This document shows positions 11,401-21,660 of a DNA stretch of 64,000 bases, one piece after another; position 1 is the stretch's first letter; the number at the start of each line of letters is the position of its first letter. Source of the stretch: Sparus aurata (lineage: Eukaryota; Chordata; Actinopteri; Spariformes; Sparidae); the NCBI RefSeq assembly GCF_900880675.1, contig NC_044193.1, forward strand, positions 17,481,386 through 17,545,385, read 5' to 3'. The translations under genes were made by a program, and so were the position numbers. A model generated the notes under the pieces. That model saw nothing but the letters and a program-made list of their open reading frames with translations, made no database searches and was not told the DNA's origin.

Positions 11401-11403
11401 GAA

Positions 11404-11860
11404 GTGAAAAACAGACACCTGCTGTGGCAGGAAACGTTGCTACCGGTAAGACTGAACAAAAATAGACAAGATGTGGGCCAGACAGCAGGAGAACATCATT
11501 TGTCTGCACAGAACCCAAAGGATACTAAAAGACAGCGCCCACCCCAGCCACAGTCTGCTCACCCTGCTGCCACCTGGCAAAAGATACAGAAGTATCTGCT
11601 GCCGTACCACCAGACTACAGAGCAGCTTCTTTCCCCAGGCCACGAGACTCCTCAATTCATCAAGACTGCGTTGTCTAAAAAAGATTTAGCAGGACTCAAA
11701 AGGACCTTTGTTAAATAATTGACATTATATTTACCCTGTATATTTTTGTAGGCCAGTACGGATGTTAGCATCCCCCTGGTTCCCTTGCCAAGAAGCCTAT
11801 AGGATCATATTTTGGATTTGATTTGATTTTAAATTATTGCAGTAAATAAGCTTATGATAC
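11404..11860 (+). pseudogene. LINE retrotransposon 3' relic (end of reverse transcriptase ORF)
   Basis: The frame starting at 11471 reads ICLHRTQRILKDSAHPSHSL, then PGKRYRSICCRTTRLQSS and FFPQATRLLNS. This pattern (HP...LLP-G-RYR..RT-RL..SFFP.A.RLLN) is the usual C-terminal end of vertebrate LINE ORF2 proteins of the L2/CR1-like kinds. Only this 5'-truncated tail is present, followed by an AT-rich 3' end with TTTGATTTGATTTT. Inactive. Confidence 0.6.
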
Positions 11861-11956
11861 TCAAACGTTTTTTGATTATTCCTGATTTCCGAAATAAAAA
11901 GCTATTGTTAGGCTATAAACACAAACTACATTTTGGTTTCATAATCTCATCATCAC

Positions 11957-12317
11957 AGTTGCCAAGTCCGCTTATTATAAGCGACTTTGGGCTTGTTTTT
12001 TTGTAAAGTTGCTTATAAATATTGGTAGTCGCGGGTTGTGGGTTTTTGGGCTTGTCGTTAAAGTGTTCCTCTTCCTATTGTATTGCATGTCATATTGTTT
12101 TGAAGTCCTGGAACTAAAACAAAAAAGGATCATAACATATAAAAACAATAATAAATACAATGATATTTCTGGATTCAGAGTGATATTTGTGTGTGTGCAA
12201 AGTGTAATAATCTCTCTCTCTCTTTTTTTTGTTTTACCACAAGCGGAGAAGTCGCTTGTTTTGGGCTTGTTTTCATAGGACGCTTGCTTGTTTCGCTCGT
12301 GATATCTGGCAACACTG
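11957..12317. mobile_element. MITE with CAGTGTTGCCA-type ends
   Basis: Left end ACAGTTGCCAAGTCCGCTTA and right end (reverse complement) CAGTGTTGCCAGATATCACG are related. Motifs of the form AAGTCGCTTGTTTTGGGCTTG recur near both ends. No coding capacity. Confidence 0.5.
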
Positions 12318-15300
12318 CTCATCATCACCACTAAGCTTCCTACTACACTATACTATACACACTTAACTGTAAATTGATCAATCTATGAGCTGTAAAGTTG
12401 GAGTTAGAATAGTTTGCAGCCAAAGTCCACCTGTAAAGATGGACTAGTGAGTAGTAGTCTCTAGTCTCTAGTCTCATTTAGCCACTTGTTGGCAACTGCA
12501 TCACATAAAAAAGTGCTTGTGTTAATAAAAAACCCATTCAAAAAAAACGTTGACTGTGTGACAGTGAAACTGGAAGTGCAAAAATGCTGACTTATAGCCA
12601 GGTTTTAGGACTTATTCCTGTTTTCACACTTGTGTAGGATTCATATTGTAACATAAATGACTTCCTAACTAGTTGTGTTAGCTTGTTGCACAACCTGCAT
12701 TTTTCTGTCTGAACTTGACCTAGTCCAAGAGAGTAGTAAACAAACCTTGACAGGCAGTCTATTTTATTACGTCTGAACCCAACTTGTGACTGACACAGTT
12801 AATAACCTGAAGCGCTATGTTTTTGTTCCCCAGTCATGCAGTTATGCAAGTTATTTTAACACATTAATCTCACTAAAAAAACCTGAAAACACAATTTCAT
12901 TTGACATGACCAAACCCTACCCAACCCTGACATTTTGAAATTTTTGGCTGAACCTGAATCCCGAGTCTGGGTCCGGTGTCCATGCTCTGGTTGTGAAAAA
13001 TCATGCTCATACATCCAGGCATTTAAAGTAAACAGAGTAAACTTCACATCTTAAGCAGGTTCATGTGAGACAGCCATAGTGTCAAACTGTGCATATAAAC
13101 ATATTTCTTCACAGGGAAGGTAAATTATCCACACAACACATTCTTGAGTGGGCATTAAGGTTGATTTTTCTCTCAATAACACTGAATCCTCCCGTCAATC
13201 TGTGAGTATTGTAAAAGCTTACACATCCCCTCAAACCGAGGATAACACAATGGTGCCCTAGGGCCTTTTATTTCCAGCAGTTGTGGCTGTCAAAGGGCGA
13301 CTTAATGGCAAATACAGTTGTCTCTTCGATGCCAGACAGACTGTGCAGTGTGAAAACACTTCATTCAGCAGAGCCTGGGAGAGATGTCTTCATGCCTGTA
13401 ATATAAATTCCCCTCCTTGTTCTCAGGCCCTGTAATCTCTCAGTTTTTGGCTCATGGCTGTAGAAACAGCTGGAAGCACTCACATCAGCTGTCATGTAGA
13501 AAAGAGAGCAAACTGTTGTCCTTTTTCTTAGATCAGCACTTATTTTTCATTTCTGCTAATCTCTGTCTTTCAAAGAGCCACTCTGTTCTATTCCCTTAAG
13601 ATTTTTTTTCCCTCCGAAAAAGCAGTTTTATAATCTACAAGAAAAGTGGAAAAGGGATGCTGCTTGTCCAGACATTTTTTCATGCTGTCAGATTTTTAAA
13701 GAGCAATTTGTTGATAAAGAGAAGACTTGGTTTACTGCCATCTTAGTACAATTGAGTAGACAATATTTTAGCTATGGACACACAGCACATAAAGGTGAAA
13801 AATATGGTCGATCTAGTCCAGTCTGTCTTACAGCTGTATGGGATGACTGTTTACAGTCTGAGTCTCCAAAGACATGGTCAAGTCCGATGTCCTCCATCAT
13901 TAAACTCTAGAGAAGTGTTTATTTTTGCGCTGACCTCACGTACCCAAGTTCCCCCTATGAAGAGGAAGTAAGCCACAATACTGAAAATATATTGTGACAA
14001 TGTGTCAAATAACCAGCTGCATTATGTTTTCATAGAAATATTTCAATAAAATATACACATCTAAGTAGCCGTTTTTAGTTGATGTTACCACCATTCAAAG
14101 CTTATTGTTATGTAATGATACTGCACATTTGATTAAAAGATTACAGGCCGGGGTTCAAAAGCCATCCCATGCCACACTTGAGGGCATATTAGAGGCCCTT
14201 AAGAAGCTCAGTTACTTTATTGTGAAAGAGTAACCAAGGCTACGTGCCAGATGCGAGGCTCATCAGTCACATGCATGCCAGTTAAGGAAATCTTTCATTT
14301 CTAGCGTGTAAAATGTTTTGGGGAGTTGTGTAAAAGCAGTGTTGAGGAGGCCCTTTCAGGTCACCAAATCTGGGTGGAAGGTACAGCGCAGTGAAGAAAA
14401 AAACAGTCATTTGCAAAGGTCAGTACATTTATTCCAAACTCGCATACAGACATCTGTCTCACACATTATCAAGTTGAAGAAGACCTGAGCTTCTCCAGAA
14501 ACCCGCAGAAAAGATCCTCTTTTTTTTCTAGTTAGAACAGCATCTAAATACATTATTTTTTAGATAACACATTTAAAAATCTTCTGCTGTTATTGCAATG
14601 TGTATTGCTGTTATAGCTGTATAACATATGTAGTAATTTAGTAATAACCAACTTGATCTACAAGAATATTTTGATTCCAATGCAAGGTGGACCCCAAAAG
14701 AGATTTCTTGTCTCGAGAAAGGCTTTAAGTATAATGCCCAACATATTAATATCAAAAAACTCCCTGAGTGACATTATGTGCAGATAGCTTCTTTGCTGTG
14801 TATAGGTTACTCAGAAATGGTACATTAAGTACCAGCAGACTGAAGAGTTAAAAACCAGTGAGCAGCTTTTCTCATGAAAGCACTAACTGTAGCAGATATG
14901 GCTCAGTTCCTTTTTTCTGTTTTGTCACTCCTATCAATATTCACATGTCAACAAAACAGTTTGTGGTTTTCAAATCTTGTTGAAAAGACAAAATACAGAT
15001 CTGGTAGATGTTACATAATGCATACAGTGAAGATTAGATAACCTTTGTAGGAGGAGAATTAAAATAAGATTGCTTGATATTAATCAAATTGGTGACTGAT
15101 TCCTAAAATGCAGTAAAATGATGAGGCTCAGTTCAGACTCCAGTCTGAAATGGACCAGCTTAAATTCTCAGGTTCTGATGACAGGACTTTTGACTTTTGT
15201 TGATCATCTTTAAAGCAAATCAAATGTTTTGTTGATTTCCTCAAGTGAGTCCGAATAATGGTGGGGCAAGAGGGAGAGTTAATATTTACATAATCCCGCT

Positions 15301-15884
15301 ACTACCTCCATCGATGTGTCACAAAAATCGGGTGATTTGATTGGATGCTATTACTCCCATTGCAAAGATGAATAGATGAAAGGTTAATGAATCTTATAGT
15401 ACTTAGGTGCTGACAAAACTTTGCTATTGCTTTCGTAGTCTTGCTGTTGAATACCATGATGGCACGCTACTTGGGATTCGTTCACAATACATACAGCCTG
15501 TTTTTTTTCAAAATGAAACGAAGTCCTTCAAAAACACTTGCATCCCCATTAAATGGTGACCTGCCAATCAGCCAGGTAAAAATTGCGATAAGAGACATCC
15601 GTCCTCTGTCACTGTTTATCTCCAAAAATATTTTGTGGAGACAATTTTTTAAGCTTTCCAAAGATGTAAAAAAAAGGTGACATCTAGTGAAGTCACTCCA
15701 GTTTTCTCAGGTTCATCACAGGCCAAAGTTCAGATCAATGGGGTTTAATCGTCCATTTTTCATTCACTGACTTGATTTCTTTTTTTTCTATGAAAACTGG
15801 CCTCAGAGCCACTGTAATCGCATACTCTACCCTCATGCATGACCCATTCACAGTGAAGTTCTCTGAGGAGAAGAGAACAATGTG
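12318..15884. other. Intergenic DNA between the LINE/MITE cluster and ankrd33; no gene recognised
   Basis: AT-rich sequence with short meaningless frames only. The last part (15400-15884) probably includes the ankrd33 3'UTR, which reads leftward from the stop codon at 15885. Confidence 0.5.
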
Positions 15885-16699
15885 TCATTTTTGGCTTGAT
15901 GAACGTTGACGTTTTTCCTGCAGCTCTTTTTCCTTTTCCTGCTGCAGCTTCTTCTCTCTCTTTTTCTCCTCCTTGGCCTCCTTGTACTTCCACACAGGAG
16001 GCTCCAGGTAGCCCCTCTGCCTTTTCTTCTTTTTCTCTTTCTTTGGAGTGGGCTCGCCAGATTTTGTCACTTCAATCTTAGGAATACAGCCTGAGGGGAA
16101 GATGCTGTTTCTATGTGCCATGCCGCGGGGAATGAAACTCCTCACACCACCTGGCATGCTCTCCCTGCGCTCTGACTCCTGGCAGCAGGAGGTCAGAGAC
16201 ACAGAGGTGGCTGACATAGTGGTTGGAGAAGCTGAAATGACAGAGCCTTTACTGTGGGATACTGTGCTCTCTTCCAGCTCCTTGCTGTTATGCTTTTCAA
16301 GCAGTTCAGGGATGGCAAACCGTCGCTTACCCATCTCTGGTGGGCTGTTGGGACAGAGTGGACGGCAACTGGTGGCTATTAGGGGGCTTTGGATGCCTGT
16401 AGTCATCCGCACCATATGGTCCATGACTCCGTCGTCTTGGGGTTCCTGAGGGAAGCTGAAAGAAAGGCTGTCTTTTAAGCGCTGCCTCAGTTTCTGACTG
16501 GGTGTTTTGCTGGCTGTGGACTTTGCTACCAGTTGCTTCAGCTCTGGCCACTCTGGGATGTAGCTTAGACAGAACTGCTCAGCAACAGGATGAGCCTCCA
16601 GGCGGCGTATTCTTTTGATAGTCTCAAACCCTCCTGTTCTAATGATCCAGTCCTTAAGACCTCTGCCTTGGACCATGTCTGTTGCATTTGTATCAGCAC
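15885..16699 (-). CDS. ankrd33: ankrd33 coding exon 4: last repeat, conserved linker and basic C-terminus
   Basis: Begins GADTNATDMVQGRGLKDWI, completing the last ankyrin repeat. It continues through DDGVMDHMVRMTTG, GKRRFAIPELLEKH, a Ser/Thr-rich variable region, then Lys/Glu-rich WKYKEAKEEKKREKKLQQEK to the TGA at 15887-15885. The acceptor is ATGTGCAG. This is the largest exon and the most reliable coding block in the window. Confidence 0.92.
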
Positions 16700-18354
16700 C
16701 TGCACATGAAAAGGGAAAAGAAAGATGAGAATGTAATGAAAACAAGGAAACAAGTTAATTATCGTTGGATGCTGAGGGCTCCCGCAACTCAGCAAAATTA
16801 CCCCATCATGTGGTTGTTTTGGAGCACAGTTCGTTAAGTATGTCTTTAATGTTACGGAAGTAAATCTAGTCATGTTACAGAATGCAGTGAAGCGCAAACA
16901 ATACTACATCAGACAAGAATCCTACAGATTGAGCCCATTATTTGAGAGAAATGTATCTATTTTAAAGCCTAAATTAACCAATTTAATCCATAATCAATCA
17001 AGGCCCAAAGATAAATCCAAGAACACTGGATATATTTTTTTTATTTCCCACATGGCTCCAGTTTGCATGTAAATACAACTAGATCATGGACTAATGTTTC
17101 TTTAAATCTGTCTCTGACATAATTGGACTTTGGAGAGGAACATGGTTGGATTTTTTTTATAGTGCTATACTAAATGTGTCTCTGTACAGTTAACACATGA
17201 CTAATCCCTGTGGCCAAGAGAACAACCAGATTAGTTCTCAGATCAGATGTCCTGGTTTACCCTGTATATCACATGCATTCAACATTTATAGTTTTTAATA
17301 TATGTTTTCCTGGGCATATGACATGTACACAATAGCCAATAGTCTGGCCCAACTGCCTCTAAATAATTATACTGTCTGTGTGTGGACACATACTAGATGT
17401 TACTCCTACGTTTATAGGAAGTCTTGTGTGGCATAAACCTACCATGCATTATCAGGGCGGATACACACTCTTCTCGGCTCTGCAGGCCTGCCTTGAGGAG
17501 GGCCGTGAAGCCCCGCGGATCCCTGATCTCAGTGTCCACACCAGAGTAGTAGTTAATGATATAGTTTAGAATGTTGACAAAGCCTGGATTGAAAACACAA
17601 CATTTATGTTGATATGGTAGAATTAACGTGAGACTAGATATTGAGGTGATGTGCTGTATGTGTTATCAGGCATACCTGCCTGGGCAGCAATCATGAGGGC
17701 AGTGTTGCCATCGTTGTCTTGGTGGTTGATGTCTATTAATGGACACACGTGGAGCAGGGTGACGATGTCTATGTAACCCTTGGCCACAGCCAGCATCAGC
17801 CCATTCTGAGGGGGAACAATGTAGAAATAAATTGAACATTGTAAAACTCTTTTATAGCTTTATTGGAAAGGACATCTTAGAGAGGGAGGAAATGAGGTGA
17901 GAGAAGCTCATAACACTCAGCAAAGGGGCACAGATCAGCTTTCAAACCCAGGGCCCCTACGGGCGAGGACATAGCCTCTACCAACTGAGCCACTGGGATG
18001 CTCCAATAGTTCACCTTTATCCTAAACCATAGATTTCTGAGGTTGTATCAAAGTCACTTTCCTTGAGAGATAAAAAGGAATTCAAATCCAGCTCACCCTG
18101 CCATTGATGTCCAGCTCCATGGCCTCTTCTTTCGTGACACCTCTCTCCAGGATCCTGCGCAGGGATGTTGGGTCATTCTTAGCGCAGGCCTCATACAGCG
18201 TTTTAGCTGGCTCCGTATTCTTTTCATCCCCTTCGTATTCGGGGAGCACCGAATCATCAGAAAGCACACTCCCCGAGTCAGAATCATCCAGGAGGATCTC
18301 CGAGTCCTCAGATGGGCCTGCGCCCAGGTGGGGGTCATAGTTTGCAGTGGCCAT
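15885..18354 (-). CDS. ankrd33: Ankyrin repeat domain protein 33 (photoreceptor ankyrin-repeat family), four coding exons
   Basis: Exons 18097-18354, 17676-17805, 17443-17583 and 15885-16699 splice in phase to 1344 nt (447 aa). Layout: acidic Ser/Asp-rich N-terminus (about 1-50), four ankyrin repeats (about 51-185; DNDGNTALMIAAQAG and DPRGFTALLKAG are typical cores), a conserved linker with DHMVRMTTGIQSP and PPEMGKRRFAIPELLEKH, and a very basic C-terminal coiled stretch with PPVWKYKEAKEEKKREKK. These C-terminal motifs are shared by ANKRD33 and ANKRD33B; the acvrl1 neighbour points to the ANKRD33 lineage, so an ankrd33a-type name may apply. Mammalian ANKRD33 (PANKY) is known as a photoreceptor cofactor that dampens CRX-driven transcription; this role here is by family. 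No intact-frame break was seen. Tail-to-head with acvrl1, same strand, 5.2 kb from the CpG-rich block. Confidence 0.9.
17443..17583 (-). CDS. ankrd33: ankrd33 coding exon 3: ankyrin repeats
   Basis: Encodes FVNILNYIINYYSGVDTEIR then DPRGFTALLKAGLQSREECV and SALIMHG, the end of repeat 3 and most of repeat 4. The acceptor is ATCCAG and the donor GTAGGT. Confidence 0.9.
17676..17805 (-). CDS. ankrd33: ankrd33 coding exon 2: ankyrin repeat
   Basis: Encodes NGLMLAVAKGYIDIVTLL, DINHQDNDGNTALMIAAQA: repeat 2 and the start of repeat 3. Acceptor CCTCAG at 17811-17806; donor GTATGC at 17675. Confidence 0.9.
17838..18005 (-). repeat. tRNA-derived SINE in ankrd33 intron 1
   Basis: On the minus strand: GTGGCTCAGTTGGTAGAG (pol III A box) about 35 bases before GGGTTTGAA (B-box-like), then CCCTTTGCTG, a pyrimidine-rich stretch ending with CTCCCTCTCT and a final AATAAAGCTATAAAA. 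This order is that of a widespread teleost tRNA-SINE class. Ends are approximate. It lies wholly inside intron 1 in the sense orientation of ankrd33. Confidence 0.72.
18097..18354 (-). CDS. ankrd33: ankrd33 coding exon 1: acidic N-terminus and first ankyrin repeat
   Basis: Starts MATANYDPHLGAGPSEDSE. A run of Ser/Asp (ILLDDSDSGSVLSDDS) is followed by ankyrin-like KTLYEACAKNDPTSLRRIL and ELDINGR. The donor GTGAGC begins at 18096, after 86 whole codons. Confidence 0.88.
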
Positions 18355-20688
18355 TGGACCCCCCTGGGTTCACAGCTGAGTGTCAGGTCTGCTGCACACT
18401 GACCATATCTTTAAAAAAAACCACACATTTTCATTTTGTAGCCTTTACGCAATGCCTCTGAATTCAGAGATAGAGCTTCAACTAACTTTTATTTTCATTA
18501 CCAGTTAATCTAATAGTCCAAAACCAAATTACTCATATACAATCATAAATGACAAAGAAAAGCAGCAACTCCTCACATTTAAGAAGCTCGAACTAGCAAA
18601 TCTTTGACATTTTGGCTTGATTTTTAGAATAGTTTATATTTTTGTCAGCATTCTGCCAGCAGAGATAAGATTAGGGGCACGCTGCAACACCGACGATGTC
18701 ATTTTTTATTCAGATATTTCCATTTTTGGGTGCAGAACTTGGCTGCTGAACAAATGCTGCACATATGACGGTGCTGATAAGTGTATGATAAGTGTTAATA
18801 ATTGTAGAAATATTTGTGTGAGAAGGGCAAATCATTTCAGCCTTTGAAGCTTACATGTGAAATAGATTTAAAAACCTGAGAGGGCCATGTCTAAGTGCCC
18901 GATGCCTAAAGAGGATAAGGAACCTCATGTCACCTCACTGATGGGGGCGACTGATCTGCAAGTCTGTGATTTAAAAGATGAGCAAGCAAACATGCTTTTT
19001 GCCAATGTTTGCTCACTACCCCAGCACATTATAGAATAAAAGAAGAGTTATGACTCTGAGGGCAAGCTAATTTTTTCAACTATATTTATTAAAACCATCT
19101 AACAATGTAATAACAGTAAATAGAAAAGAAATGCTCTACATCTGCAGAAGCTCAGTCTGTGAATAATGTGAATGAAGGCATAGTAGGAGGAGTGTACTGG
19201 GTCGAGAAAGGCCATATGGTGCCGAAAGCAATGACATGCCAGGCTAGTGACAGCATCTGTCATGGTGTCTTAACCGTGACACACTGCTCTGCACTACAAA
19301 TACACTGTAGTATCCAGTGGTTTTCTAGTCTAAATCAATAAATTAACCAAGGCAATTCTCACAAATGTTATTTTTGTATAAAACTAGGGATGACACTGTT
19401 ACTCAAGGCTCAGACTTAAGATGGGATACACTTCTTAATGTTTTAAAGGAGCTGCTGCTGGGAGCGAGAAAGAGCTTGACTGCTTTCCAGTGAGGGATTG
19501 TAGGTTGCCTTGGCCATGCATATATTAGGGCATCATATCCACATTTGGCACAAAGTCACCCAGACATGGCTTTGCACTTGCTGACAATGATTCCATTAAA
19601 GTTATTAGAGTAACAGCATCTTGAGGGTAAGCTCATGCAGAATGCTAGATAGCGCTGCTCAACTCCTTCAATCCCACAAACATATGTTTCTGTTTTGGTT
19701 CATGCAGAACAATGAATGTAACTATCACATAAACCTCTGCACAAACACAGAAAGCTCCTACTCTAACTCTGTGGCCTACACTTCCTGCTGAGCAACACCT
19801 TGCAATCTGGTTAAGCTCCTTCATTTGAGGCTAAAAATGATCTGTCGGAACAAAAAGAAATAGTCAAAGTCTCACCCTAAATCAATCCAGCCATGAGTTA
19901 GTCCTCTTCTCCTTTTTCTTTCTCCTGCTGTAGTTGGTTAAACCATCATCAACCACTCTTCCTGTTGGCTCTTGGTGGAAACTGGTTTAGTTCAAGTTCC
20001 CCATTCTGACTCCAGCTGAGTGCCTGCCCCCTCCCTCCATCTCTTCTTCTACTGGCCAGTTAGGTTGCCTCATCAACTGGCAATCTGTCCAGGTCCCAAC
20101 ATAGACTCTGCTGTCCTAAGTCATGCAACATGCTCTCTCCCTCTCATCCTGATTACAGAAGATTTAAGGATTAAGAGAAAGAAACAGGCAGCAGCCAACC
20201 TTGCTCTCCTTACAGTCTGTTGAGTTAGTCTGCACCCCCCCACCCCCTTCTCTCACTTGTCTCCACAGCTCTCTCAGAATCTGGACATCCACACAGCTCT
20301 CCTCTGCCCGTCTGTTCTGTCACAGCAACCACCTCTAACCATCCAAATAAGTGCTGTGACTCAATCATGGAGGCTAGGACTCCCAAATCTGCTTTGCTGC
20401 TGAGGACCCCCTGCCTTAATAATTTCAGTGTGTCTGTGAGATGGGAGACAGCATCTCGGGTCTGTTTTCCCATGGAAATCCGTTTGCTGGGACAACAAAC
20501 TAACCCTGCTGTTACTCTAAGCCAGGGGCCTATTCCCATGACAGGGATGACACACACAGATATGCAGCACATGGAAAATCTGTGTGCATACAAATGTTAA
20601 AGCACAGCACACACAAACTTGCACAGACTTTCCCCGTCTCTGTCGGTTGCTTATACAAGCCTGTGCATGATTTGATTCAGGTGTTTAA
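18355..20688. other. 5' flank of ankrd33; no further gene recognised
   Basis: The ankrd33 5'UTR and promoter must lie here. I could not place a TATA box or a convincing CRX-type site cluster. No other exon was recognised. Confidence 0.4.
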
Positions 20689-21206
20689 AGGTGTGACACC
20701 GATCCGATATTAAGATTGGATATCGGCCCCGATTTTGACGAAATAAAATAGCTAGATTGGGGATCAGAAAATTAACAGATCCATGGGCCGATACAGTTTT
20801 TCTTTTTTTCCTATGTCGCATCACATCCTACATCATTCATCACCAGCACGGTCAAGTTGTTGTTTGACCAACCTTTTATTAGTTTTTTCTCAGGTTCAGC
20901 TCCTATATTTTATTTTGAATTCCTGTTTGCAGGATTTTGCACTTAATATATTTGTTTACAGGTTTACAATGTTTAGTAACTGTTTGATTATTTTGTCTTA
21001 GTTAGGAAAGTAATGTTTAGTTAGGAAAGTCTGGTGCCTTTAGTCTCTTCCACATGGTTCAAGGAAGGTATAAGGTGGAAGGTATACAGTTTATTATTAA
21101 TTCAACAACGGTATTGGATCGGTATCGGGTATCGATAGATAGATACACAAAGCCCAGGCATCAGTATCGGTATTGGGACTGAAAAAGTTGGATTGGTGCA
21201 TCCCTA
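20689..21206. mobile_element. hAT-like MITE
   Basis: The right end is GATTGGTGCATCCCTA and the left end is GGTGTGACACCGATCCGAT. Reverse-complemented, the right end (TAGGGATGCACCAATC) is the terminal repeat style of hAT-derived MITEs of fish. Internal GATCGGTATCGG / CAGTATCGGTATTGGG motifs are typical of the same group. The left end is degenerate. Confidence 0.6.
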
Positions 21207-21479
21207 CTCCAAACTAACTGCAGCTAACTGTAGTTGCTGTTAGCTGGTAAGCCCAGTTAACAGTACGGTCAGCAAGTGACCATATTAGCTTAATTTGCCC
21301 GGACCAGTAGATCGGACCACCAGGTGAGGGTATCCTCCTGAGGTACAAAGAGGCTAGGGGCTATCTGGTTAGTATGCTAACTACAATAGATGTCTTTGCC
21401 ACACCATGAAAACTGTTATTTCTTCCTATTCTGATGCTAATTTTAGTTAATGCTGCTGGACTGTGGATTTCAGTGTGAA

Positions 21480-21660
21480 GGTCCAAAGGATGTGACTTTA
21501 TGCATGCCCTCCAGTATCTCTCTCCACTTTGCCAACAGAGAGTCAGAGACAGTAGCTTATGTTAGTTTAGAGAAGAAGTCCAACAGGCTTCCAACACAAC
21601 ACAAAAATTATTTTGTTTGCAGCTGAAACAAGCATAATTAACACATTAAAACTGCTAAAA
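21480..21660 (+). repeat. Dispersed repeat, copy 1
   Basis: Shares GTCCAAAG-ATGTGACTTTATGCA and flanking similarity (CAACACA-C-CA-AA) with 60559-60660 in the same orientation. Family not identified. Confidence 0.45.

Noticed and set aside
16048..16449. 133-residue plus-strand frame
   Set aside because: Antisense shadow of ankrd33 exon 4.
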